Assembly: GCF_002940685.1 (NCBI RefSeq)
Contig: NZ_PNFP01000018.1
Coordinates: forward strand, 1-64,000
DNA length: 64,000 nt
Direction: 5' to 3'
DNA from: Ensifer adhaerens
GTDB lineage: Bacteria; Pseudomonadota; Alphaproteobacteria; Rhizobiales; Rhizobiaceae
In this document: positions 55,968 to 63,743 of the stretch, piece by piece
Position numbering within the stretch: the first letter of the stretch is position 1
Layout: the number at the start of each line of letters is the position of its first letter
Translations under genes and position numbers: made by a program
Notes under the pieces: generated by a model
Database searches by the model: none
Told to the model about the DNA's origin: nothing
The model's input: the letters and a program-made list of their open reading frames with translations, nothing else

Positions 55968-55981
55968 TTGATTGAAATCAA
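55968..55981 (-). promoter_or_regulatory. FNR/FixK box
   Basis: TTGAT-TGAA-ATCAA matches the anaerobox consensus TTGAT-N4-ATCAA exactly; with flanks it extends to TTTGATT-GA-AATCAAA. Its centre is about 100 bases upstream of the universal stress protein start; a transcription start 41 bases below the centre would leave a leader of about 60 bases, a typical class II arrangement. Confidence 0.8.
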
Positions 55982-56115
55982 ATCGAAAGCGCTGCGCGCG
56001 CATGCCCCACTCGAAATGAGGTAGGGCGAAGACAACCACTGTCAACGCATGTCGAACACAACATCAAGTGACTGACAGGCTTCCGTGAACGAGCGAGGCA
56101 GCCCATATTCCTCAG

Positions 56116-56132
56116 CAGTTTCGATGAAACTG
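56116..56132. promoter_or_regulatory. Inverted repeat upstream of the VOC gene
   Basis: CAGTTTC-GAT-GAAACTG is a perfect 7-bp inverted repeat with the same GAT centre as the one before the MFS gene. It lies 43 bases upstream of the start codon at 56176 and may be an operator. Confidence 0.4.
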
Positions 56133-56175
56133 AAACGGCGAACCGGCCGCAGATTGGATGCCAAGGAGACAGTTT

Positions 56176-57054
56176 ATGACGTCGCACGAGACCTTCGACA
56201 TGCCGACCGACCATGCGCTGGCCATGCCCGCACATGTCGAGCATGCGCATCTGGTCGTCCAGGATCTGCCGGCTGTTTCCGCCTGGTATCAGAAGATCAT
56301 GGGCCTGAGCCCGATTGCGAACAGCAAGAGCGGCGAGACCCTTGGCGTCAATGGCCGCCCGCTGCTGACGCTAACGACCGAGGGCAACGCCGCCCGGGCG
56401 CCGCGCAATGCGCCGGGCCTCTTCCACAACGCCTTTCTGGTGCCGAACCGCGAGGAACTCGGCCGCTGGCTTGCCCATGTGGCGCACAACAACATCAGGC
56501 TGCAGGGCGCTTCCGACCATCTGGTCAGCGAGGCGATCTACCTTGCCGACCCCGAAGGCAACGGCATCGAGGTCTATCGCGACCGGCCGCGGGCAGAATG
56601 GAGCTTTAAGCCCGACGGCACCGTCGGCATGGATACGCTGCCGCTCGATCTGCAGGCGCTCTACGACGAAGCGCCCAAGGGCAATTGGGGCGGCATGGCC
56701 GACGGCACCGCCATCGGCCACATCCACCTGCAGGTTTCCAATATACCCGAAGCGGACGCCTTCTTCCGCGACGTGCTCGGTCTCGGGCTGATGGCGCGCT
56801 ATCCCGGCGCCAGCTTCTTCGGCGCCGGCAAGTATCACCATCACGTCGCCGCCAACATCTGGAACTCGCGCGGCGCACCGAAGCGCGAAGGCCACATGAC
56901 CGGACTGTCGGACTATACGATCCAGTACAAGGAGCCGGCCGAACTCACCGCGGCGCTCGCGAAGCTCGACGCGCTGGAAATCGCCGTCAGCCGCAACGGC
57001 AATGGCCACAGCCTCATCGATCCCTGGGGCATCGGCCTCAAGCTCGTCGCCTGA
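56176..57054 (+). CDS. VOC-family dioxygenase-like protein (CatE type)
   Basis: 292 residues from ATG 56176, AAGGAGA upstream; the frame from 56158 adds six residues. Two vicinal-oxygen-chelate modules: about 25-130 (AHLVVQDLPAVSAWYQKIMGL, NGIEVYRDRPR) and 185-285 (HIHLQVSNIPEADAFFRDVLGL, HHHVAANIW). The second half keeps the His and Glu metal ligands, as in catechol 2,3-dioxygenase-like CatE. Substrate unknown. Confidence 0.85.
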   Translation: MTSHETFDMPTDHALAMPAHVEHAHLVVQDLPAVSAWYQKIMGLSPIANSKSGETLGVNGRPLLTLTTEGNAARAPRNAPGLFHNAFLVPNREELGRWLAHVAHNNIRLQGASDHLVSEAIYLADPEGNGIEVYRDRPRAEWSFKPDGTVGMDTLPLDLQALYDEAPKGNWGGMADGTAIGHIHLQVSNIPEADAFFRDVLGLGLMARYPGASFFGAGKYHHHVAANIWNSRGAPKREGHMTGLSDYTIQYKEPAELTAALAKLDALEIAVSRNGNGHSLIDPWGIGLKLVA

Positions 57055-57117
57055 TCCTGCTCTCCCAGCGCCGCCGGCGTCATGGCGCCGGCGGCAAACT
57101 TGCCGGCCGCGGCCGCC

Positions 57118-57474
57118 TCAGGCGCTGCGGTCGTATTTTTGCTGGGCCGCAAGCACCGCCTCGATGTTGTTCTCCGCCCAGCGCGTCAGCGCTGCGACCG
57201 TCGAGGTCAGCGTGCGACCGAGCGGCGTGATCGCATATTCGACGGTCACCGGCACTGTCGCAAAGACACTGCGGCTGACGAGACCATCGCGCTCCAGCTT
57301 CTTCAGGGTTTGCGACAGCACCTTTTGCGAAATGCCGTCGATCTCGCGCTTCAACTGGTTGAAGCGCACCGGCTGTTCGTCGAGCTTTCCGAGCACGAGA
57401 ACGGCCCATTTGTCGGCAAGCCGGTCCAGCACCAGGCGGGTCGGGCAGGCCTGCACATAGACGTCGTACTCCAT
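57118..57474 (-). CDS. HxlR-family transcriptional regulator
   Basis: 118 residues from ATG 57474 (MEYDVYVQACPTRLVLDRL); ATG 57510 is an alternative. The conserved cysteine precedes PTRLVLDRLADKW, and FNQLKREIDGISQKVLSQTLKKLERDGLV is the winged helix. HxlR/QorR proteins sense aldehydes or quinones and regulate the divergent oxidoreductase. A palindrome lies upstream. Confidence 0.9.
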   Translation of the reverse strand: MEYDVYVQACPTRLVLDRLADKWAVLVLGKLDEQPVRFNQLKREIDGISQKVLSQTLKKLERDGLVSRSVFATVPVTVEYAITPLGRTLTSTVAALTRWAENNIEAVLAAQQKYDRSA

Positions 57475-57490
57475 GGGACACCCCACTCGC

Positions 57491-57508
57491 GGTTTCCGGA
57501 CGGAAACC
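57491..57508. promoter_or_regulatory. HxlR operator candidate
   Basis: GGTTTCC-GGAC-GGAAACC is a perfect 7-bp inverted repeat 17 bases before the preferred hxlR start at 57474, in the divergent gap. It would be internal if the ATG at 57510 were used. Confidence 0.4.
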
Positions 57509-57605
57509 ATGTCACCAAAAACTGCCTCCTTTACAGCACTTTCCGGCACCAATATCTAGTACCCATTCGTAATATGGTTTCATTTTGATACTTAGGAGAA
57601 AAGCG

Positions 57606-58445
57606 ATGGCAGGCAAGATTCTGGTTCTTGGATCGAACGGAACGATCGGCAGCAAGGTGGTGCGGGCGCTGGTCGCCCGTGGCGAAGCGGTGAAGGCCGC
57701 ATCGCGCAAGGCGACAGCCGTCGATGGCGCGCAAGCCGTCGCTTTCGACTACGAGGATGCCGCAACTTTCGGCCCGGCCCTTGATGGCGTCGACCGCCTG
57801 TTCGTTCTGACGCCGGCGGGATACCTCGACCCAGTCGGGCTGGTCGGACCGATCGTGACCGCCGCTGCCGCCCGCGGCATCAAGATCGTGCTGATGACCG
57901 TCATCGGTGTCGATGCGGACGACAGCATCCCCTATCGCCAGCTCGAGCTGCAGCTCGAGAAGAGCGGCACGCCCTTCGTCATCCTGCGGCCGAACTGGTT
58001 CTCCGACAATTTCCAGAGCTACTGGATCGAGGGTATTCGCCACGGCGCGATCGCGGTTCCGGCGGCCGAGGGCAGGACGAGCTTCATCGACACCCGCGAC
58101 ATCGCCGAAAGCGTCGTGGCAGCGCTGACGAGCGAGGCCTTCAACGGTCGCGCCTTCAATCTCACCGGGCCGGAAGCGCTGAGCTATGGCGAAGCGGCAG
58201 CGATCCTGTCGCGCGTGGCCGGCAAGCCGATCGCCTACGCGCCCGTCGATGACGAGACCTTCATCGGCATATTGGTGGGCGCCGGGGTGCCCGACGACTA
58301 CGCGCGCTTCCTCGCGTCGATCTTCCATCCCGTGCGTGAAGGCTGGGTGGCAAACCCCACCGGCGACGTGGAGGCGCTGACCGGCCATGCGCCGCGCAGC
58401 CTGGAAACCTATGCCAGGGACAATGTCGCGGCCCTCACGGCCTGA
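57606..58445 (+). CDS. NmrA/SDR-type NAD(P)H-binding oxidoreductase
   Basis: 279 residues, ATG 57606 after AGGAGAAAAGCG. The Rossmann motif is ILVLGSNGTIGSKVV (G-x-x-G-x-x-G). ILRPNWFSDNFQSYW and NLTGPEALSYGEAAAIL resemble QorB/YtfG and azoreductase-like SDRs that reduce quinones or sense NADPH. Divergent from the HxlR gene, its likely regulator. Confidence 0.88.
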   Translation: MAGKILVLGSNGTIGSKVVRALVARGEAVKAASRKATAVDGAQAVAFDYEDAATFGPALDGVDRLFVLTPAGYLDPVGLVGPIVTAAAARGIKIVLMTVIGVDADDSIPYRQLELQLEKSGTPFVILRPNWFSDNFQSYWIEGIRHGAIAVPAAEGRTSFIDTRDIAESVVAALTSEAFNGRAFNLTGPEALSYGEAAAILSRVAGKPIAYAPVDDETFIGILVGAGVPDDYARFLASIFHPVREGWVANPTGDVEALTGHAPRSLETYARDNVAALTA

Positions 58446-58590
58446 CCTGGCCGGTTTTGGACAGGGCCACCCGCCATCCGCGGGCGGCCTGCATTTTCCG
58501 CTTCGAGCGCCCCCGTATCGCAGCCCGGCCGCAGCCGTCGCCTGCGTCAACGCGTCGCTGGATAGCTCCCCGGCATTCGATCAATAAACT

Positions 58591-58605
58591 TGAGTATTAT
58601 ACTCA
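58591..58605. promoter_or_regulatory. Palindromic operator candidate before the autotransporter gene
   Basis: TGAGTAT-T-ATACTCA is a perfect 7-bp inverted repeat with one central base in an AT-rich stretch, 63 bases upstream of the start codon at 58668. Confidence 0.5.
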
Positions 58606-58667
58606 CATATTTTAACCGCATGCCCAACCGGCCTCGCCCAAGGCCGCGTACATGCGGAGTTAATAAT

Positions 58668-60827
58668 ATGAAAAATAAGAGTTTTCTTGCAGCTGCCCTG
58701 GCAAGCAGCACCCTGCTTTCGAGCCCCGCACTTGCGGTCGACTTTCGTCCGCAGGCGGAAATAGAGGGCGGCTTCTTCAGCGGCGGCTCGGGCGCCGGCG
58801 GCGGCTTCTTCCTCCCCTTCGTGCTCGATTCGGGCAATGCGATTTTCATCGATACACGCGGGACAGTTGCCAACGGGTCCGTTCGCCAAGGCTCGATCGG
58901 CGCGGGCTACCGCTTCCGTGCCGACGATCAATGGGTGATCGGCGGCTACGGCTACTACGACTATCTGAAGAGCGACCACGGCAATGCCTTCAGCCAGCTT
59001 TCCTTCGGCCTGGAAGCGCTCAGCGGCGACCTCGAGATGCGCAGCAACTTCTATCTGCCGCTGACCGGCGCAAAGACGCTCAGCGCCTTCAACGCCGCCT
59101 ATGTGCGCGACCACGTGCTCGTCTTCCAGGAAGGCAAGGAACGGGCGCGGCGCGGTATCGACGCCGAAATCGGCGGACGGCTGCCGGTGTTTGAGGACGA
59201 CTCCAACGTCCAGCTCAAGGTCTTCGGCGGCAGCTACTGGTATGGCGGCCGCAATCTCGGCGACATGTTCGGTGCAAAACTGCGCGCGGAACTGACCTTT
59301 GCCGATCTGCCCGGCCTTTCCGAAGGCTCGACCGTCTCGCTCGGCGTCACCGGCACCTATGACAACGAGGACAAACTGAAGGGCGCCGTCATGGCGCGGC
59401 TGCGCATCCCCTTCGGCGCGGAGGGAGCAACGGCCGACGCCTTCGATCCGATGACCCGACGCGTCGAGCGCGCAACCCGGATCCGCACCCATGCCGGCGC
59501 CACCGGCGACGTCGAGGCGGCGCAGCTTGGTGGCAGCGGCCGCAACGCCGGCCGGGTCGTCACGCTTTCCTCGGCTTCGGGCAATGCCTCCGACATCAAC
59601 GCCCTGATCGGCGCTGCCGGCAGCGACGCGCTGATCCTGACGGACGGGGACCTCGGCCTCGACCGGACGCTTGCGCTCGGTAACGGCCAGACGCTTCTCG
59701 GCGGCGGCGGCGCGATCACGGTGCGCGGCGCAATGAGCGGCGCGACCGCGACCTTCGTCAACCAGGGTGCCGCCACGACGATCACCGGCTACAACCCCGC
59801 CCAGGACGTCATCGCCATGGCGTCGGGCAGCACCGTATCGTCGCTTTCGGTGCGCGGCGGCCTTGCCGGCATCGCTGCCACCAACGCTGCGAACGTCACC
59901 GTCGACAATGTCGACATTGGCGCCACCAACCACGACGGCATCCGCTTCACGCACGTCGACGGCGCGCTGGTTCAGGACAGCCGTATCCACGATCTCTACA
60001 TTTGCGAGAACAACACGAGCTGCGAGTTCTCGATCTACAATCCGAACAAGGCGCCCTTTGCTGCGATCAGTTCGGTCGGCGGCCGCAACCTCACCATTCG
60101 CGATACCAAGATCGACAATGTCACCTACGGCGTCTTCGCCGGCGGCGAGTTCAAGAAGATCAGCCGTACCGAACATCAACTGATCAAGGGCACGGAGAAC
60201 GTGACACTCGATAACGTCACCATCAGCAACTCGCGACGCGAAGGGGTGCTGCTCGTCGCCGGCAAGAATGTCAAACTCGACCGGGTGACCGTCGACAATT
60301 CCAAGCAGGACCGGGACATGGATCTCGTGGCACTGCAGGGCACATCGGACGTGGTGATCAACGACATGCGCCTGACCGGCGGGATCAACGGCCTGATGCT
60401 CATTGCCAGCCCCAATCTCAACGTGCAGACCACGAATGTGAACGTAAAGGGACTTCAGGTCGACCGCCCGCTCCGGGCCGGCATTTTCTTCAACCCCGTC
60501 TCCGGCATTTCGCTGCAGGACGTCACGGTCACCAATGCCGGAACCTATGGAGCTCACATCTACGGCGACGCCTGGGGATCCTTCGGCGGCCCGGCGAACA
60601 ACATCGTGCTGAAAAACATGTCGGTCGACAAGGCCGGCATCGCCGGCCTCTATTTCGCCGGCCCAGCCGAGGACATCACCGGCAACGTCAACGTCACCAA
60701 CACGCCGAAGGATTGCGCGCTCGACGCCGACATGTCGCCCGGAACGATCACCCAGTCGCCGAGTTCGGTGCTGACCGTCAACGGCGCGAAGCTCGACCAG
60801 AGCAATGCGGCGGCCCGTTGCCGCTGA
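58668..60827 (+). CDS. Inverse-autotransporter-like barrel fused to a beta-helix passenger
   Basis: 719 residues from ATG 58668 (GCGGAG upstream); the frame from 58590 is rejected. Signal peptide 1-23. Residues about 25-249 alternate short aromatic and Gly-rich strands ending in Phe-Gly (LPFVLDSGNAIFIDTRG, SIGAGYRFRADDQWVIGGYGYYDYL, LSFGLEALSGD, VSLGVTGTYD, RLRIPFG), the pattern of intimin/invasin-type (type Ve) barrels. From about 290 a right-handed beta-helix follows with repeated N-x-T/V rungs (NVTVDNVDIGATNHDGIRF, NLTIRDTKIDNVTYGVF, NVTLDNVTISNSRREGVLL). No stalk of Ig domains is seen. It should be a surface adhesin or polysaccharide-binding protein. Confidence 0.75.
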   Translation: MKNKSFLAAALASSTLLSSPALAVDFRPQAEIEGGFFSGGSGAGGGFFLPFVLDSGNAIFIDTRGTVANGSVRQGSIGAGYRFRADDQWVIGGYGYYDYLKSDHGNAFSQLSFGLEALSGDLEMRSNFYLPLTGAKTLSAFNAAYVRDHVLVFQEGKERARRGIDAEIGGRLPVFEDDSNVQLKVFGGSYWYGGRNLGDMFGAKLRAELTFADLPGLSEGSTVSLGVTGTYDNEDKLKGAVMARLRIPFGAEGATADAFDPMTRRVERATRIRTHAGATGDVEAAQLGGSGRNAGRVVTLSSASGNASDINALIGAAGSDALILTDGDLGLDRTLALGNGQTLLGGGGAITVRGAMSGATATFVNQGAATTITGYNPAQDVIAMASGSTVSSLSVRGGLAGIAATNAANVTVDNVDIGATNHDGIRFTHVDGALVQDSRIHDLYICENNTSCEFSIYNPNKAPFAAISSVGGRNLTIRDTKIDNVTYGVFAGGEFKKISRTEHQLIKGTENVTLDNVTISNSRREGVLLVAGKNVKLDRVTVDNSKQDRDMDLVALQGTSDVVINDMRLTGGINGLMLIASPNLNVQTTNVNVKGLQVDRPLRAGIFFNPVSGISLQDVTVTNAGTYGAHIYGDAWGSFGGPANNIVLKNMSVDKAGIAGLYFAGPAEDITGNVNVTNTPKDCALDADMSPGTITQSPSSVLTVNGAKLDQSNAAARCR

Positions 60828-60835
60828 TCGCTGAA

Positions 60836-60861
60836 GCCACGCCCGGCCGACCGGGCGTGGC
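60836..60861. terminator. Hairpin between convergent surface-protein and methyltransferase genes
   Basis: GCCACGCCCGG-CCGA-CCGGGCGTGGC, an 11-bp perfect stem, starts eight bases after the stop at 60827 and is 29 bases from the end of the methyltransferase gene; probably shared by both. Confidence 0.5.
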
Positions 60862-60889
60862 ACTTCTGCCCGAATTGCTCCGGCGCGCG

Positions 60890-61648
60890 CTATTCCGGCC
60901 GGCGGCACTCGAAGGTGGCGACGTGGTCACGATCTTGTGGAACTCTACCGAAGGCATAATCGCCGGAAACGACGATATCGGCGAAGCCGACCGCCCGCAG
61001 CGTCAGCATCATTTCCTGAACGCCCCACCAGCGCATGGTGAAGAATTCAAGCTCGCTCGACGCCAGCCGCCCCTCCTGCCAGAGCTCGTAGCGCAGATGC
61101 GAGACCGTCGTCTGGCCGATAACGTCGGTCTTGACCCGCTGGCTGGTCAGGGTCAAGAGGTCGCCCGTCTCCGTCTGCCAGCTGCGGATATTGGGCTGCA
61201 GGTCCGCGACCATGTCGCCCGGGTAGAGATCGAAGATCAACCGGCCGCCCGGCGCCAGCTGATCGAAAAAGCGCGTCAGCACGGCGGATGCCACGCCATG
61301 GTCGGCGATCAGTTGCAAGGACCCGGCGGGAACGACGATCGCATTGAAGCGCTGCGCGTAGGTGAAGGTCTCGAAGGTCTGGCGCGACAGGGCGGGCGCA
61401 AGGCCGCGGTCCGTGCAGTGCGCGCGGCAATAGTCGAGCATGTCCTGCGAAGCGTCGAAACCGGAGACGTCGAAGCCGGCCTCCAGCAACGGGATCAGCG
61501 CCCGCCCGTTGCCGACAGCTGGCTCGAGGATCGGCCCGCGACAGCCGAGAAGCCTCTCTCGGTAATAGTCGATATCGCCGAAGGTCTTTCCAATATATTT
61601 GTCTAAATTATAAACGTGAGAGGCAAGCCTGCCATAGGTATTGTTCAC
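60890..61648 (-). CDS. Class I SAM-dependent methyltransferase
   Basis: 252 residues from GTG 61648 (GGAG ten bases upstream). Motif I is ILEPAVGNGRALIPLLEAGFDVSGFDAS; later FDQLAPGGRLIFDL is motif IV. Substrate unknown. Between the surface protein and a secreted small protein, so any functional link is speculative. Confidence 0.88.
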   Translation of the reverse strand: MNNTYGRLASHVYNLDKYIGKTFGDIDYYRERLLGCRGPILEPAVGNGRALIPLLEAGFDVSGFDASQDMLDYCRAHCTDRGLAPALSRQTFETFTYAQRFNAIVVPAGSLQLIADHGVASAVLTRFFDQLAPGGRLIFDLYPGDMVADLQPNIRSWQTETGDLLTLTSQRVKTDVIGQTTVSHLRYELWQEGRLASSELEFFTMRWWGVQEMMLTLRAVGFADIVVSGDYAFGRVPQDRDHVATFECRRPE

Positions 61649-61665
61649 GATATCCGGCTCCCGGC

Positions 61666-61717
61666 AAAAAATAAAACAACGCCGCTCTTGTACAAGAGCG
61701 CAAGATCGCGCGTTGTT
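61666..61717 (-). terminator. Intrinsic terminator with nested stems
   Basis: On the minus strand AACAACGC pairs with GCGTTGTT, and inside is the 18-bp palindrome CGCTCTTGTACAAGAGCG (61683-61700); TTTTATTTTTT follows. It is 43 bases downstream of the gene ending at 61760. Confidence 0.8.
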
Positions 61718-61759
61718 GTTTGCGGGCCACGCTTGCGGTTTATCGTTTCTGCAGAGACG

Positions 61760-62128
61760 CTAGAAGCGCGCCGGCCGAATGAACTTGCCGTAGACCCAGC
61801 CTTCCTGCCAGTTCCCATTGCGCTGCGGATCGTGCCAGATCTGACACCATGTCGCGCGTACGGCCTGGCGCTGGGCGGAGGCCGACCAACGGGCGATGCG
61901 CTTGAGGTCGACGCCGTTCATGCATCGGCCGGTCATCTGCAGCTTCGTGCCATTGGGATAGCCGGCGCGAACGGCCGAGGATGATGATGGCCAGGCGCGT
62001 GCGTTGAGCACATCGTTCCAGTCGACGCCGGAGACTTCCCAGGCGACAAACGTACTTGCACCGGCAGGAAGTGCCGCGGAGAGCGCCCCGGCCAGAATGG
62101 CCGGCACCAGCTTGTTCAACATGCCCAT
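61760..62128 (-). CDS. Small secreted protein of unknown function
   Basis: 122 residues. Signal peptide about 1-24 (LVPAILAGALSAALPAGAS). The mature domain (TFVAWEVSGVDWNDVLNARAW, TWCQIWHDPQRNGNWQEGWVYGKFI) has the features of a bacterial SH3-like domain, with two cysteines. Function unknown. Confidence 0.7.
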   Translation of the reverse strand: MGMLNKLVPAILAGALSAALPAGASTFVAWEVSGVDWNDVLNARAWPSSSSAVRAGYPNGTKLQMTGRCMNGVDLKRIARWSASAQRQAVRATWCQIWHDPQRNGNWQEGWVYGKFIRPARF

Positions 62129-62260
62129 CTCGATTGCCCCTTGGTTCAGGCCGCCCGTGGTTGCGGCTAAAACAGAATGCGACCACTCGGCTGAATTGCA
62201 ACTGAACGGATTTCACAAGGGATGTGGCGTGCCTTACCGGTCCGAAGCACAGGAAGCTGC

Positions 62261-62282
62261 CCGTCCCGGTTTTCCGGGACGG
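62261..62282 (-). terminator. Hairpin downstream of the DUF2798 gene
   Basis: CCGTCCCGG-TTTT-CCGGGACGG, a 9-bp perfect stem eight bases after the stop of the DUF2798 gene; no clear T-tract, so terminator status is moderate. Confidence 0.5.
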
Positions 62283-62289
62283 TGCTTTG

Positions 62290-62562
62290 TCAGCCCGGCA
62301 GGCGGCACACGGCGCCGACCAGCCGTGCGACCAATGGGCGGACGAGCAGCACGCAGATGAAGGCGACCGGCATGGCGAGCGCATAGGAATTGAACACGCG
62401 GGCTGGGTAGCCGGCGTCGATGCCGGTGTTGGCGCCGACGATGACGCAGCACATCAGCAACGCCATGATCGCTGACATGAAGAAGGCAAAGGCAATGGGT
62501 GCTGTGCGCGGCGGCAACTTGCGGCGGCGTGCGAGCCGCGGCGCCGATAGGGTGTCTTCCAT
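62290..62562 (-). CDS. DUF2798 membrane protein
   Basis: 90 residues with two helices (IAFAFFMSAIMALLMCCVIVG and FNSYALAMPVAFICVLLVRP), the DUF2798 pattern. It diverges from a LysR gene 137 bases away. DUF2798 genes are commonly paired with LysR regulators in proteobacteria. Confidence 0.8.
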   Translation of the reverse strand: MEDTLSAPRLARRRKLPPRTAPIAFAFFMSAIMALLMCCVIVGANTGIDAGYPARVFNSYALAMPVAFICVLLVRPLVARLVGAVCRLPG

Positions 62563-62583
62563 CAGAAGTCTCCAGGGATTGAT

Positions 62584-62602
62584 CGAGGGGACTATCCCCT
62601 CG
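62584..62602. promoter_or_regulatory. Small hairpin in the DUF2798 leader
   Basis: CGAGGGG-ACTAT-CCCCTCG, 22 bases upstream of the DUF2798 start at 62562. Confidence 0.35.
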
Positions 62603-62677
62603 CTTCACGGCCGCACTATACGGATCGCGCCGCGGCCAGGTAGGCCATTGCAGCCTCCTTCAGAAATAGGCAAAACT

Positions 62678-62701
62678 ATCGAATGGCGAATATTATTCGA
62701 T
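62678..62701. promoter_or_regulatory. LysR operator candidate
   Basis: ATCGAAT-N10-ATTCGAT is a perfect inverted repeat ending just before the preferred LysR start at 62712, the usual place for an autoregulatory LysR site. Confidence 0.5.
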
Positions 62702-62711
62702 GGATGTCATT

Positions 62712-63632
62712 ATGGATACGTTGCGCGGAGTGGAGAGTTTTGTCCGGAGTGTCGAGGAAGGCAGCATCGCTGCGGCCGCACGAAGGTTGGGGATCACCCC
62801 GGCTGCCGCAAGCCAGAACATCGCGCGGCTGGAACGCACGCTCGGCAGCCGGCTGCTCAGCCGCACCACGCGCCAGCTTGGTCTGACCGAGAGCGGCCGG
62901 ATCTACTACGAACGCGTGCGCGGCGTGGTGCAAGAGCTGGAGCTTGCGGCGGCGGCCGTTTCGGCGCTGAGCACCGAGCCGCGCGGGCCGCTGAAGATCG
63001 CCTCGTCCGTCGCCTTCGGCCGCCATGTGGTGGCGCCGCTCGTGCCGTCCTTCGCCGCCCGGTATCCTGATGTCTCGATCGAACTCGTCGTCACCGACCG
63101 GGAGATCGATCACATCGGCGAAGGCATCGACATCAGCGTGCGCTTCGGCCTGCAGCTGGAACAGGGGCTGATCGCGCGCAAGCTTGCCTCTGTGCCGATG
63201 ATCATCTGCGCGGCGCCTTCCTACCTCGAACGCCGCGGCCGGCCGCAACGGCCGGAAGACCTCGCGCACCATGATTGCCTCGTCTACCGCTATGCCGGCC
63301 ACGGCCGCATCTTTCGCTGGGCGTTCAACCGCGACGGCCTGCGCTTCGAGCCGGACCTGAAGGCGACGATCGTCAGCAACGACATCGACACGCTCGCCGA
63401 GATGGCGATCGCCGGTGCCGGCATTGCCCGGCTCGGCGCCTTCATCGCGGCACCGCTGATCGAACGCGGGCTGGTCGTGCCGCTGTTCGGCGAGCTGCCA
63501 GAGGCAGGCGTGGCCAACACCGACCACGAACCCTTCGATTTCTACGCCTGCTTTGCCGACCGCCAGGCGCAAACCCCGAAAGTGCGTGCCTTCATCGAGC
63601 ATGCGGCACAATCGCTGAAGGGGCGCTGGTAG
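62712..63632 (+). CDS. LysR-family transcriptional regulator
   Basis: 306 residues from ATG 62712 (MDTLRGVESFVRSVEEGS); ATG 62700 overlaps the operator candidate and is the alternative. Winged helix with IAAAARRLGITPAAASQNIARLERTLGSRLL; effector domain with GPLKIASSVAFGRHVVAPL. Divergent DUF2798 gene is the likely target. Confidence 0.9.
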   Translation: MDTLRGVESFVRSVEEGSIAAAARRLGITPAAASQNIARLERTLGSRLLSRTTRQLGLTESGRIYYERVRGVVQELELAAAAVSALSTEPRGPLKIASSVAFGRHVVAPLVPSFAARYPDVSIELVVTDREIDHIGEGIDISVRFGLQLEQGLIARKLASVPMIICAAPSYLERRGRPQRPEDLAHHDCLVYRYAGHGRIFRWAFNRDGLRFEPDLKATIVSNDIDTLAEMAIAGAGIARLGAFIAAPLIERGLVVPLFGELPEAGVANTDHEPFDFYACFADRQAQTPKVRAFIEHAAQSLKGRW

Positions 63633-63743
63633 GCGTCATCTGCCGCCGCCGCGAACACTCGCCGGAGGCAGCTTTGCGCTTGATCCCCATCGGCAGGCTC
63701 TCTATCTCATTGTCTCCCGCCGCATCGATCCCGGAGACGCATC

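Noticed and set aside
58581-60908. 775-codon open frame on the minus strand opposite the surface protein
   Set aside because: It is antisense to a gene with signal peptide and clear repeats; its residues are Asp/Val/Ala-rich as expected from a GC-rich shadow frame.
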